This document shows, one piece after another, positions 57,567-64,000 of a stretch of 64,000 bases of DNA. The notes under the pieces were generated by a model. It saw only the letters and a list, made by a program, of their open reading frames with translations. It was not told the origin of the DNA and made no database searches. The number at the start of each line of letters is the position of its first letter. The stretch's first letter is position 1. The translations under genes were made by a program, and so were the position numbers. Source of the stretch: CAMLFJ01 sp035524955 (lineage in GTDB: Bacteria > Methylomirabilota > Methylomirabilia > Rokubacteriales > CSP1-6); NCBI GenBank assembly GCA_035524955.1, contig DATLFG010000029.1, positions 1-64,000 on the forward strand, given 5' to 3'.

Positions 57567-58259
57567 GGCCTCGATGAAGAACCGGCCAACCGAGTAGAGC
57601 CCGATGTAGACGAAGAACACCGCGCCGGGATGCCGCCCGATCCGCGGGCGGACCCAGCGCACGAGCACCGCGAACACCAGTAGGTTCCACAGCGATTCGT
57701 AGAGGAACGTGGGGTGGAAGAAGTCCAGCTGCCGGAACTCGGGTGGCCGGTGCGGCGGCGAGATGTAGAGCTTCCACGGCAGGTCGGTGGGACGCCCGAA
57801 GGCCTCCTCGTTGAAGAAGTTCCCCCAGCGGCCGATGGCTTGTCCCAGGACCATGCTGGGCGCGATGACGTCGAGGGCGCGCCACACCGGCACGCCCCAC
57901 CGTTGCGCGAGCCACGCGCCGACGAGCGGGCCCACGATGAGCCCGCCGTGGACTGCGAGCCCGCCTTCCCAGACCGCGATGATCTTCCACGGGAACCGGC
58001 CGTAGTAGTCCCAGTTGAAGGCCACCTCGTACAGGCGGGCGCCGACCAGGCCCGCCACCACGGCCCACTGAGCGGCGCGGACGAGCTGGTCGGCGGGCAA
58101 CCCCTCGTGGAGCGCGCGCCGATGGGCGAGCCAGAAGCCCACCAGGATCGCGATGGCCATGAGGATGCCGTACCATCGGATCTGGAGCGGGCCGAGCTCG
58201 AAGGCGATGGCGCCGGGCGAGGCGAACACGCTGAGCACGATACCACGGCGTCCCGGCAT
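57444..58259 (-). CDS. lgt: Phosphatidylglycerol-prolipoprotein diacylglyceryl transferase
   Basis: Lgt attaches diacylglycerol to the lipobox cysteine of prolipoproteins in the inner membrane. The 271-residue protein has about seven helices, the early RWYGILMAIAILVGFWLAHR, the essential EGGLAVHGGLIVGPLVGAW region and the signature GQAIGRWGNFFNEEAFG. The C-terminus (VGLAWVGRRRAVRS) is encoded in the region that overlaps the cyclase gene by 123 bases. The ATG at 58259 coincides with the -35 of the divergent promoter. Confidence 0.94.
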   Translation of the reverse strand: MPGRRGIVLSVFASPGAIAFELGPLQIRWYGILMAIAILVGFWLAHRRALHEGLPADQLVRAAQWAVVAGLVGARLYEVAFNWDYYGRFPWKIIAVWEGGLAVHGGLIVGPLVGAWLAQRWGVPVWRALDVIAPSMVLGQAIGRWGNFFNEEAFGRPTDLPWKLYISPPHRPPEFRQLDFFHPTFLYESLWNLLVFAVLVRWVRPRIGRHPGAVFFVYIGLYSVGRFFIEALRLDSFWVSGFRVAQVAGLVGVIVAVVGLAWVGRRRAVRS

Positions 58260-58287
58260 TGACGGCCCGCGCGATCGTCCCTAGACT
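58259..58287 (+). promoter_or_regulatory. sigma70-type promoter for the membrane protein gene at 58333
   Basis: TTGACG (58259-58264), 17 bases and TAGACT (58282-58287) lie between lgt and the divergent membrane protein gene. The predicted start is near 58294, about 39 bases before the ATG. Confidence 0.65.
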
Positions 58288-58332
58288 CGGCGAGGCGGGC
58301 GGCCCGAACCCCAGAGCGCCGAGGAGATCGTC

Positions 58333-59031
58333 ATGCTTCCGGGCAACCGCCGCTCAGGTGGCGGGATGAGCGACTACGCACTGGCCGCCGCGCTCACCGT
58401 CGTGGCCATGGCCGGAGTCGCGGCGGTGGTGATCGTGGACCTCGGGCTCGCCGGCCCCCTGATGAGCGAGGATGGGCCGGTCGAGTGGCTGCAGGTCGTC
58501 CTGTTCGCCGGGGCGGCGCTGATCGCCGCGCGATTCGCCACGCTCGAATGGGCGGCCCGCCGGAGCGGCGCGGCCGACGTCCTGCTCGCCGGGGGGTTCG
58601 CGTTCCTCGCGATCGGCGAGATGGAGCTACCCCGGCTCATCCTCGGCAAGTCCGTCCGGATCGCCCGGCTGGCTCGCGACGTGGCGGCGGGCCTCCCTCG
58701 CGAGAGCATGCTCGTCCTCGTCGTGGCCGGGCTCGCGGTGACCGTGGGCGTCTACACCCTCCGTCATCGGGCCGACCTCGTCGCCTGGGGGCGGGCCGCG
58801 CTCCGGACCTCGTGGGGCCGGCTGCTGCTGCTCGGCACCTCCATCCTCGTGCTCACCGCGGTCTTCGAGCGATCACTCAACCGGATGGTGGGCGCGGGCC
58901 TTCCTCGACCGCTGCTGGAGGAGTCCTTCGAGCTGCTGGCCGCGCTCTACTGTTTTCTCGCCCTGGTGCTCCGGCCGCGAGAGCCCGGTACTCCCGGTCG
59001 CCGGGCCCGGCCGCCGCGAGGCTCGGCCTAG
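58333..59031 (+). CDS. Unknown integral membrane protein
   Basis: I do not recognise this 232-residue protein. It has five or six hydrophobic helices (near residues 15-35, 52-72, 80-97, 125-143, 165-182 and 200-218). The segment after helix 3 is GEMELPRLILGKSVRIARLA, with charged residues next to the membrane, and the C-terminal tail is rich in Arg, Pro and Gly. GAGGAG lies well placed before the ATG at 58333; an internal ATG at 58366 is possible. It has its own promoter and no clear operon partner. Its 3' end overlaps the next minus-strand gene by 4 bases. Confidence 0.75.
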   Translation: MLPGNRRSGGGMSDYALAAALTVVAMAGVAAVVIVDLGLAGPLMSEDGPVEWLQVVLFAGAALIAARFATLEWAARRSGAADVLLAGGFAFLAIGEMELPRLILGKSVRIARLARDVAAGLPRESMLVLVVAGLAVTVGVYTLRHRADLVAWGRAALRTSWGRLLLLGTSILVLTAVFERSLNRMVGAGLPRPLLEESFELLAALYCFLALVLRPREPGTPGRRARPPRGSA

Positions 59032-59408
59032 AGAGCCGGGGCCGCCGGCGGCCGGGGATCGTCGGGCTCGGGCACTTCCACCCGGCTGGCCCGGACGATG
59101 CCGGATCGCCCCTCGCGGCCGATCACGGTGACGTAGGTGCCGCTGGGCAGCCAGTGGGCGCTGGTACGCTGCTCGCGCCACTCCCACGGCCGGCGAGGAT
59201 CACGCGACAGCCGGACGATCCGGGCATCCCGGACGTCGGCCCACACCGTCTCCTCCGCTCCATCGACCCCGATCGTCTCGAGCACGAGCACACCCGCGGC
59301 GGGAGCGAAGCTGTGGATGTTCCCCGAGTGCCGCACATCGTCGGCCCAGGCCGCGCCACCGCCCGAGAGCCCGAGCGCGAGCGATCCCAGGACGATCCAG
59401 GCGAGCAT
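59028..59408 (-). CDS. Small exported protein of unknown function
   Basis: This is a 126-residue protein with a signal peptide (LAWIVLGSLALGLSGGGAAWA, cleavage before DDVRHSG). The mature part is a run of beta strands (IHSFAPAAGVLVLETIGVDG, then ADVRDARIVRLSRD and SGTYVTVIGREGRSGIVRAS), a pattern seen in small OB-like or DUF5666-type periplasmic domains, though I cannot name the family. The tail is proline-rich. It stands alone, convergent with the membrane protein gene. Confidence 0.72.
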   Translation of the reverse strand: MLAWIVLGSLALGLSGGGAAWADDVRHSGNIHSFAPAAGVLVLETIGVDGAEETVWADVRDARIVRLSRDPRRPWEWREQRTSAHWLPSGTYVTVIGREGRSGIVRASRVEVPEPDDPRPPAAPAL

Positions 59409-59479
59409 GGCTCACCATACCACGGGCGGACTCCGCGACCGGGGGCCGGCGGCCCACGGCGGGGCGACGCGCCCGCGGA

Positions 59480-61855
59480 TCAGGATGGCTGGCGCCCACG
59501 TCCACGAGCGCTCCGGAGGGCGCCGGGCAGGATCGGCAGCGCGGTGATGGCCACGCCGAGCGGCTTCACCGCGTCGGCCACCGCGTTGGCGATGGCGGCG
59601 GGCGCGCCGATCGTGCCGCCCTCGCCCATGCCCTTGTACCCGCCGGGCGTCAGCGGCGACGGCGTCTCCAGGTGGCCGATGGCGAAGAACGGCAGCGCCC
59701 CGGCCACCGGCAGCGCGTAGTCCATCAGCGTGCCCGTCGCGAGCTGCCCGCTCTCGTCGTAGACGAGACGCTCGCCGAGCGCCTCGCCGATGCCCTGGGC
59801 GACCGCCCCGTGGATCTGCCCCTCGACGATCATCGGATTGATCACCGGCCCGCAGTCCTCGACGACGGTGTACGCGCGCACCGTGACGCGCCCGGTGTCG
59901 GGCTCCACCTCGACGCCGGCCACGTGCACCGCGCCCGAGAAGGTCGGGCCGGGGGGATCGAAGGACTGGGTCGCCTCCAGACCCGGCTCCACGCCATCGG
60001 GGAGGCCGCCGGGCGGCGGCGCGCAGGCCAGGCGCGCGACCTCGGTCACCGGCACGCCCCGATCGGGCATGCCCCGCACGCTCACGCGCCCGTCCCGCAG
60101 CTCGAGGTCCGCAGGACTCGCCTCGAGCAGCCCGCCCGCGATCGCCAGCAGCTTGCGCCGCACCGTGCCCGCGGCCGCGCCGGCCGCGCCGCTCTGGGCG
60201 ATGGCGCCGCGGCTCGCGAAGGTGCCGGTGCCGCCCGGGGCGGTATCCGTGTCGAGCTGCCGCACCGTCACCGCCTCGAGCGCGACGCCGAGCTGATCGG
60301 CGACAAGCTGCGCGATGGTGGTGGCGTGCCCCTGGCCCTGGGAGGGAAACGACACGGAGCAGGTGACGCGACCGTCCGCCGCCATCTCGACCCTCGCGGC
60401 CTCGTGCCCCGGCACGTCCGTCATGCCGCGCTGGCGATACGTCTCGGGGCCGATGCCCGTGTACTCCGTGTAGCAGGCGAGGCCGACGCCCAGCAGCCGG
60501 CCCCGCGCCCGCCCGGCCTCGCGCTCGCGCGTGAGCCGATCGTAGCCGGCCAGCGTCAGCGCCCGCTCGAGCGCCTGCGGATAGTCGCCGCTATCGTAGA
60601 CGAAGCCGGAGGCGGAGGTGAACGGGTAGGCATCGCGGGGAATCAGGTTGCGGCGGCGGATCTCGGCCGGGTCGAGATCCAGCCGGTCCGCGAGCAGGTC
60701 CAGCGTGCGCTCCATCACGAAGGCGCCCATGGTCATCCCGACCCCGCGGTAGGCGCCGAGCGGCGGCTTGGTGGTGGCCACCGCGGTGAGCTGGAAGGCG
60801 TAGGCGGGCGTGCGGTAGGGGCCGGGCAGGATGGAGGCGGTCCCCAGCGGCTCGAGCGCGGCGGTGAGCGGGTAGACGTGATACGCGCCGGCGTCCGACC
60901 AGAGGCGCGCGCGCAGGGCCAGGAGCACGCCGGTCGCGTCGGCGGCCGCCTCGATCTCCACGCGGGCTTCCCGAGCGTGGGCCGCCGCGGCCAGGTTCTC
61001 GCGTCGGGTCTCGATCCACTTGACTGGGCGTCCGGTGCGCCGGGCCAGCGCGGCCACCGCCAGGTCCTCGGGCATCACGTGCATCTTCTGCCCGAAGCCC
61101 CCGCCGGTATCCGGCACGATCACCCGCACGCGCGCCACCGGCAGGCCGAAGGCGCGGGCGAGGCCGGTCCGGAAGACGTGCGGCACCTGGCTCCCCGTCC
61201 AGAGCGTGAGCGTGTCGGCCTCCCAGCGCGCGATCACGCCGCGGCCCTCGAGCGGCGCGGCCGAGCAGCGCGCGTGGGTGAACGTCTCGCGGATCACGAC
61301 GGTCGCGGCCGCGAAGGCGCCGTCCACGTCGCCCTGGCTCCCGCGACGCTCGAACAGGATATTGGACCCGTGCTCGGGGTGCAGGCGCGGCGCGCGGGGA
61401 TCGAGCGCGGTGTCCACGTCGGGCACCGCGGGCAGCGGATCGTACTCCACCCGGACGAGCGCGCCGCCGTCCACCGCCGCGTAGGGCGTGGAGCCGGCCA
61501 CCACCGCCACCGCCTCGCCGACGAACCGCACGCGGGTGGTGGGTAGCGCGGGCCAGGCGGTCGCGGTGAAGCCGGGCGCCTCGAGGCGCGGCGCGAGCGG
61601 GGCCACCACGCCGTCGAGGTCGTGGCCGGTCAGCACCAGGTCGACTCCGGACCGCGCGCGGGCCGCGGCCGGGTCCACGCGGCGTAGCGTGGCGTGGGCA
61701 TGCTCGCTCCGCACGAAAGCGGCGTGCAGCAGGCCGGGCAGCGGAATGTCGTCGAGGAAGCCTCCCCGCCCCACCAGCAGGCGGGGGTCCTCCACCCGCT
61801 TGACGTTCGCGCCCAGATAGCGCGGCGGAGGGGAGGACAGGAGCTGGCCCCTCAC
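59480..61855 (-). CDS. Xanthine dehydrogenase family molybdopterin-binding (large) subunit
   Basis: This is a 791-residue large subunit of a molybdenum hydroxylase (CoxL/CutL/XdhB-like). It has the N-terminal aldehyde oxidase a/b-hammerhead domain (NVKRVEDPRLLVGRGGFLDD) and four Mo-cofactor regions including VPDTGGGFGQKMHV, the active-site loop GAYRGVGMTMGAFVMER, and GTGTFASRGAIAQSG. The loop is AYRGVG and not AYxCSFR, so this is not a form I CO dehydrogenase; the substrate is unknown. The catalytic glutamate region GGYKGMGEGGTIGAPAAI is present. The FAD and 2Fe-2S subunits are not adjacent. The GTG start follows the LLM flavoenzyme by 31 bases. Confidence 0.92.
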   Translation of the reverse strand: MRGQLLSSPPPRYLGANVKRVEDPRLLVGRGGFLDDIPLPGLLHAAFVRSEHAHATLRRVDPAAARARSGVDLVLTGHDLDGVVAPLAPRLEAPGFTATAWPALPTTRVRFVGEAVAVVAGSTPYAAVDGGALVRVEYDPLPAVPDVDTALDPRAPRLHPEHGSNILFERRGSQGDVDGAFAAATVVIRETFTHARCSAAPLEGRGVIARWEADTLTLWTGSQVPHVFRTGLARAFGLPVARVRVIVPDTGGGFGQKMHVMPEDLAVAALARRTGRPVKWIETRRENLAAAAHAREARVEIEAAADATGVLLALRARLWSDAGAYHVYPLTAALEPLGTASILPGPYRTPAYAFQLTAVATTKPPLGAYRGVGMTMGAFVMERTLDLLADRLDLDPAEIRRRNLIPRDAYPFTSASGFVYDSGDYPQALERALTLAGYDRLTREREAGRARGRLLGVGLACYTEYTGIGPETYRQRGMTDVPGHEAARVEMAADGRVTCSVSFPSQGQGHATTIAQLVADQLGVALEAVTVRQLDTDTAPGGTGTFASRGAIAQSGAAGAAAGTVRRKLLAIAGGLLEASPADLELRDGRVSVRGMPDRGVPVTEVARLACAPPPGGLPDGVEPGLEATQSFDPPGPTFSGAVHVAGVEVEPDTGRVTVRAYTVVEDCGPVINPMIVEGQIHGAVAQGIGEALGERLVYDESGQLATGTLMDYALPVAGALPFFAIGHLETPSPLTPGGYKGMGEGGTIGAPAAIANAVADAVKPLGVAITALPILPGALRSARGRGRQPS

Positions 61856-61886
61856 CTTCCAGGAGAGAGCGGGCGATCCGACGGAG

Positions 61887-62873
61887 TCATGGCCTCGCCA
61901 CGCGGGGCAGCACCTCGTTGGCCAGCAGCTCGAGCTGCTCGATCCCCCAGTCGAGCGGGTTGAGCACGATGTACTCGCAGCCGCCGAGGTTGGCGACCTT
62001 GGCCCGGATCTTCTCGGCCAGCTCCTCCGCCTCCCCCAGCAGATAGAACTCCCGCCAGTAGGGGAGATCCATGCCCGAGTAGGTCTTGAAGTGCGGGATG
62101 GCGGTCTCCGGCCTCTCGCCCTTCCGGAGCACCCACACGAAGTTCGAGTAGACCTTGTTCATGTCGCCAGGCTCGCGGCCGAACTCGCCCATGAAGCGCT
62201 GGATCTTCTCCCAGTCGCCCTTGACCATGTCGGCGGTCGCGGAGGAGTGCGGGACCCAGGTCTTCGCGTACCTGGCGATGCGCCGCAGCACCGGGTCGAT
62301 GTTGGTGACGGTCTGGCCGTAGACCTTCTCGAAGGGCTGGCTGCCGCCGCCGATCCAGATCGGCGGGTGCGGCGTCTGCGCGGGCTTGGGATCGATCGTG
62401 AGGTTGCGAAATCGGTAGTACCGGCCCTCGTACGTCACGTTGTCGCCCGCCCACAGCGCGGTCACCGCCTCCAGCATCTCGTCCATCCGCCGCCCGCGCT
62501 CCCGGTGCGGGACGCCCATGAGCGCGAATTCCTCCTCGTGCCAGCCGACGCCCACGCCCAGGATGCTGCGCCCGCCCGAGAGCAGGTCGAGGGTGGCCCA
62601 CTCCTTGGCGAAGTAGGCCGGGTTGCGGAGCGGCAGGACCAGCACCATGGTGCCGAGCTTGATCGTACGGGTGACGCCGGCCAGCGCCGAGAGCAGGGCG
62701 ACCGGCTCGAGCCACGTGCAGGCGTAGGCGGGCGGGGTCAGCAGGAGATGGTCGATGGACACCGCGCAGTCGAAGCCCAGGTCCTCCGCCCGCCGCAGGT
62801 ACGCGCCCATCTCGGCGAGCGACGCGGTCCGGGGGCCGAGCGCGAAGCTCGGGAGGCGCAGGCCGAACTTCAT
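61887..62873 (-). CDS. LLM-class flavin-dependent oxidoreductase
   Basis: This is a 328-residue luciferase-like (LLM) flavoenzyme, of the group often using F420 or FMN. It shows the TIM-barrel start MKFGLRLPSFALG, RRAEDLGFDCAVSIDHLLLT, the typical TIKLGTMVLVLPLRNPAYFA and SGGRSILGVGVGWHEEEFAL, and PPIWIGGGSQP. The ATG at 62873 gives a standard N-terminus. However, an in-frame ATG at 62990 overlaps the previous stop (ATGA) and would add 39 basic residues (KGAKRPNRKPQKVAATRSEK). Which start is used is unclear. It is part of a minus-strand catabolic operon. Confidence 0.88.
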   Translation of the reverse strand: MKFGLRLPSFALGPRTASLAEMGAYLRRAEDLGFDCAVSIDHLLLTPPAYACTWLEPVALLSALAGVTRTIKLGTMVLVLPLRNPAYFAKEWATLDLLSGGRSILGVGVGWHEEEFALMGVPHRERGRRMDEMLEAVTALWAGDNVTYEGRYYRFRNLTIDPKPAQTPHPPIWIGGGSQPFEKVYGQTVTNIDPVLRRIARYAKTWVPHSSATADMVKGDWEKIQRFMGEFGREPGDMNKVYSNFVWVLRKGERPETAIPHFKTYSGMDLPYWREFYLLGEAEELAEKIRAKVANLGGCEYIVLNPLDWGIEQLELLANEVLPRVARP

Positions 62874-62986
62874 ACCGCCGGCGCCGACGCTTCCGGGTGC
62901 GTGCGCTCCACTGGAGCGGCCCTTCTCTGAGCGCGTCGCCGCGACCTTCTGCGGCTTGCGGTTTGGCCTCTTCGCGCCTTTGGCGC

Positions 62987-63556
62987 TCATCGGAGACCGT
63001 CTTCCTTCCTGGCCTCGGCCACCGTGAGGCCGCCGACCCGCGGATGCGGGCGGCCGCCGTCGGTGACCACCAGGGCCACCAGGATCTCGCCGGCGCGGGG
63101 CGCGTCGTTGACCCGCACCTCCATCGCGTCGAAGTGCGTGCGCACGAAGGCGGCGTCCTTGTAGTGGAGCGGCACGTCGATGGTGGTGCCGGGCACCCCC
63201 AGCTTCTTCGCGGACGGGATGATCGCCTTGCCCCCGTGCACGAGGGCGCGGAACGGGGTGCCGAGCGTGGGATGCAGGATGGCCGCGGCGTGCTCGTACT
63301 CGCCGTCCGTTCCCACGATGGCCGCCTTGCCGTAGGAGTGCACCGGCCCGCCCAGCGCCATCACCGCGCGGCGGCCGAGCAGGTCGCCCAGCTCCTCGCC
63401 GGTCTTGACCAGCTCCTGCAGGTCCTCGACGAAGCGGCCCGCGAACGGATTCGCGATCACCGCGACCGCCGCGACCTTCCGGAGCGCCTTCTCCAGGCGC
63501 CGGCCGCCGTCCTCCTGGATCTCCTCCACCACCGTGAGCAGCTTGCGGATCTTCAT
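62987..63556 (-). CDS. Amino acid synthesis (AA_synth) family protein
   Basis: This is a 189-residue protein of the family annotated as amino acid synthesis (formerly DUF1185). Typical stretches are MKIRKLLTVVEEIQEDGGRR, VAVIANPFAGRFVEDLQELV and the late RVNDAPRAGEILVALVVTDG with GRPHPRVGGL. Its enzymatic role is not firmly established; members often lie in catabolic operons with amidohydrolases, as here. The ATG overlaps the stop of the amidohydrolase gene (TGATG). Confidence 0.85.
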   Translation of the reverse strand: MKIRKLLTVVEEIQEDGGRRLEKALRKVAAVAVIANPFAGRFVEDLQELVKTGEELGDLLGRRAVMALGGPVHSYGKAAIVGTDGEYEHAAAILHPTLGTPFRALVHGGKAIIPSAKKLGVPGTTIDVPLHYKDAAFVRTHFDAMEVRVNDAPRAGEILVALVVTDGGRPHPRVGGLTVAEARKEDGLR

Positions 63557-64000
63557 CAGTGACCTCCCGCGGCGGGGCCCTGACCCTTCACCACCTCCGC
63601 CGCGCGCATGGCGGGCGGGGTGTTCCGGCTCCGCCCGATCTTGATCTGCCCGTCGATGACGATCATGGAGACCCCGAAGAGATCGCCAACCCGCAGCGCC
63701 TCGAGCGCGGTCCGGCCCTGCGAGCCGATCGGCGCGTCCACGATGCAGAGGTCGGCCTCGCGCCCCGGGGCGATCATCCCCACCGGCAGCTTGTAGACCC
63801 GCGCGGTGTTGCCGGTGGCCATGCACACCGCCTCCTCGGGGGCGACGCCCCCGAGCGAAACCAGGTGGGCGAGCACGCGCAGGATGCCGAGCGGCACCAC
63901 CCCGGTGCCGGAGGGGGCGTCGAGGCCGATGATGATCCGATGCGCCGCCTCCGCCTCCCGCGCGCGGCGCAGCGTGTGGAGCGCCGCCTTGCCGTTGCCG
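63556..64000 (-). CDS. Amidohydrolase family protein (partial, N-terminus outside window)
   Basis: These are the C-terminal 147 residues of a metal-dependent amidohydrolase. The visible part runs from HRIIIGLDAPSGTGVVPLGI (the aspartate of GLDAPSG is the usual metal-ligand position near the barrel end), through APEEAVCMATGNTARVYKLP and GMIAPGREADLCIVDAP to the C-terminal GDLFGVSMIVIDGQIKIG. The GLDAPSGTGVVPLGILR stretch recalls enamidase of nicotinate fermentation, but the substrate is not certain. It is the most upstream gene of the operon seen here, followed by the AA_synth protein, LLM flavoenzyme and Mo-hydroxylase subunit. Confidence 0.85.
   Translation of the reverse strand, partial: GNGKAALHTLRRAREAEAAHRIIIGLDAPSGTGVVPLGILRVLAHLVSLGGVAPEEAVCMATGNTARVYKLPVGMIAPGREADLCIVDAPIGSQGRTALEALRVGDLFGVSMIVIDGQIKIGRSRNTPPAMRAAEVVKGQGPAAGGH

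Noticed and set aside
59480..61855. Annotation as CO dehydrogenase large subunit (CoxL form I)
   Set aside because: The active-site loop is AYRGVG without the cysteine-containing AYxCSFR motif, and the small and medium subunits are missing.

Overview
This window is about 64 kb of very GC-rich bacterial DNA, densely packed with many 1 to 4 nt gene overlaps (TGATG, GTGA, ATGA) and frequent GTG or TTG starts. The gene content is that of a Gram-negative-type bacterium: SecDF-YajC, Lgt, RuvABC, queuosine enzymes. It also carries a complete 20S proteasome and Dop/PafA cluster. Combined with 2-oxoacid, acyl-CoA and molybdenum-hydroxylase catabolism and LLM flavoenzymes, this suggests a candidate-phylum soil or subsurface lineage of the Rokubacteria/Methylomirabilota kind. 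That placement is inference from gene content, not a measured phylogeny. No rRNA, tRNA, transposase or CRISPR array was seen.

Layout. 1-9.8 kb: a CoA-transferase subunit cut by the window edge, an MFS permease, an enoyl-CoA hydratase with the IorA/IorB indolepyruvate oxidoreductase pair, an alpha/beta hydrolase, an HxlR repressor divergent from a PaaI-type thioesterase across a clear operator, and a MATE exporter. 9.8-19.3 kb: a second MFS permease, a CoxG-like protein, aminotransferase, coaD, rsmD, recG and rpmB, then an autoregulated AbiEi-like gene followed by two tiny lysine-rich microgenes. 19.3-31.6 kb: a housekeeping block on the minus strand (RelA/SpoT, secF-secD-yajC-tgt-queA, csaA-like, SpoIID-like, ruvB-ruvA-ruvC, yebC). 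31.6-39.5 kb: a two-hotdog thioesterase, an acyl-CoA dehydrogenase, and a peptide-type ABC importer with two binding proteins but no ATPase.

39.9-46.6 kb: the proteasome locus in the order arc/mpa, dop, prcB, prcA, pafA. Its own sigma70-like promoter sits upstream and the ATPase carries the C-terminal GQYL docking motif, but no pup/UBact gene is present. 46.6-52.3 kb: glgB, glgX and a glutamate dehydrogenase. 52.4-57.6 kb: a sensor kinase, a sigma54-type NtrC regulator, an ECF sigma factor, and a response regulator whose receiver is a paralogue of the NtrC receiver joined to a class III cyclase. 57.4-64 kb: lgt, two unknown envelope proteins, and a minus-strand catabolic set (Mo-hydroxylase large subunit, LLM flavoenzyme, AA_synth-family protein, partial amidohydrolase).

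The most unusual non-coding signal is a three-copy 3'-end element (11025-11191, 26627-26794, 34083-34263). Each copy has a 36 to 43 bp inverted repeat, perfect except for one G.T position in one copy. The stem sequence differs between copies, while a 95-96 nt core is conserved. Each copy lies 0 to about 16 nt after a stop codon, in the sense orientation. Two further dispersed hairpin families are present, one of which has been translated into the C-terminus of RuvC.
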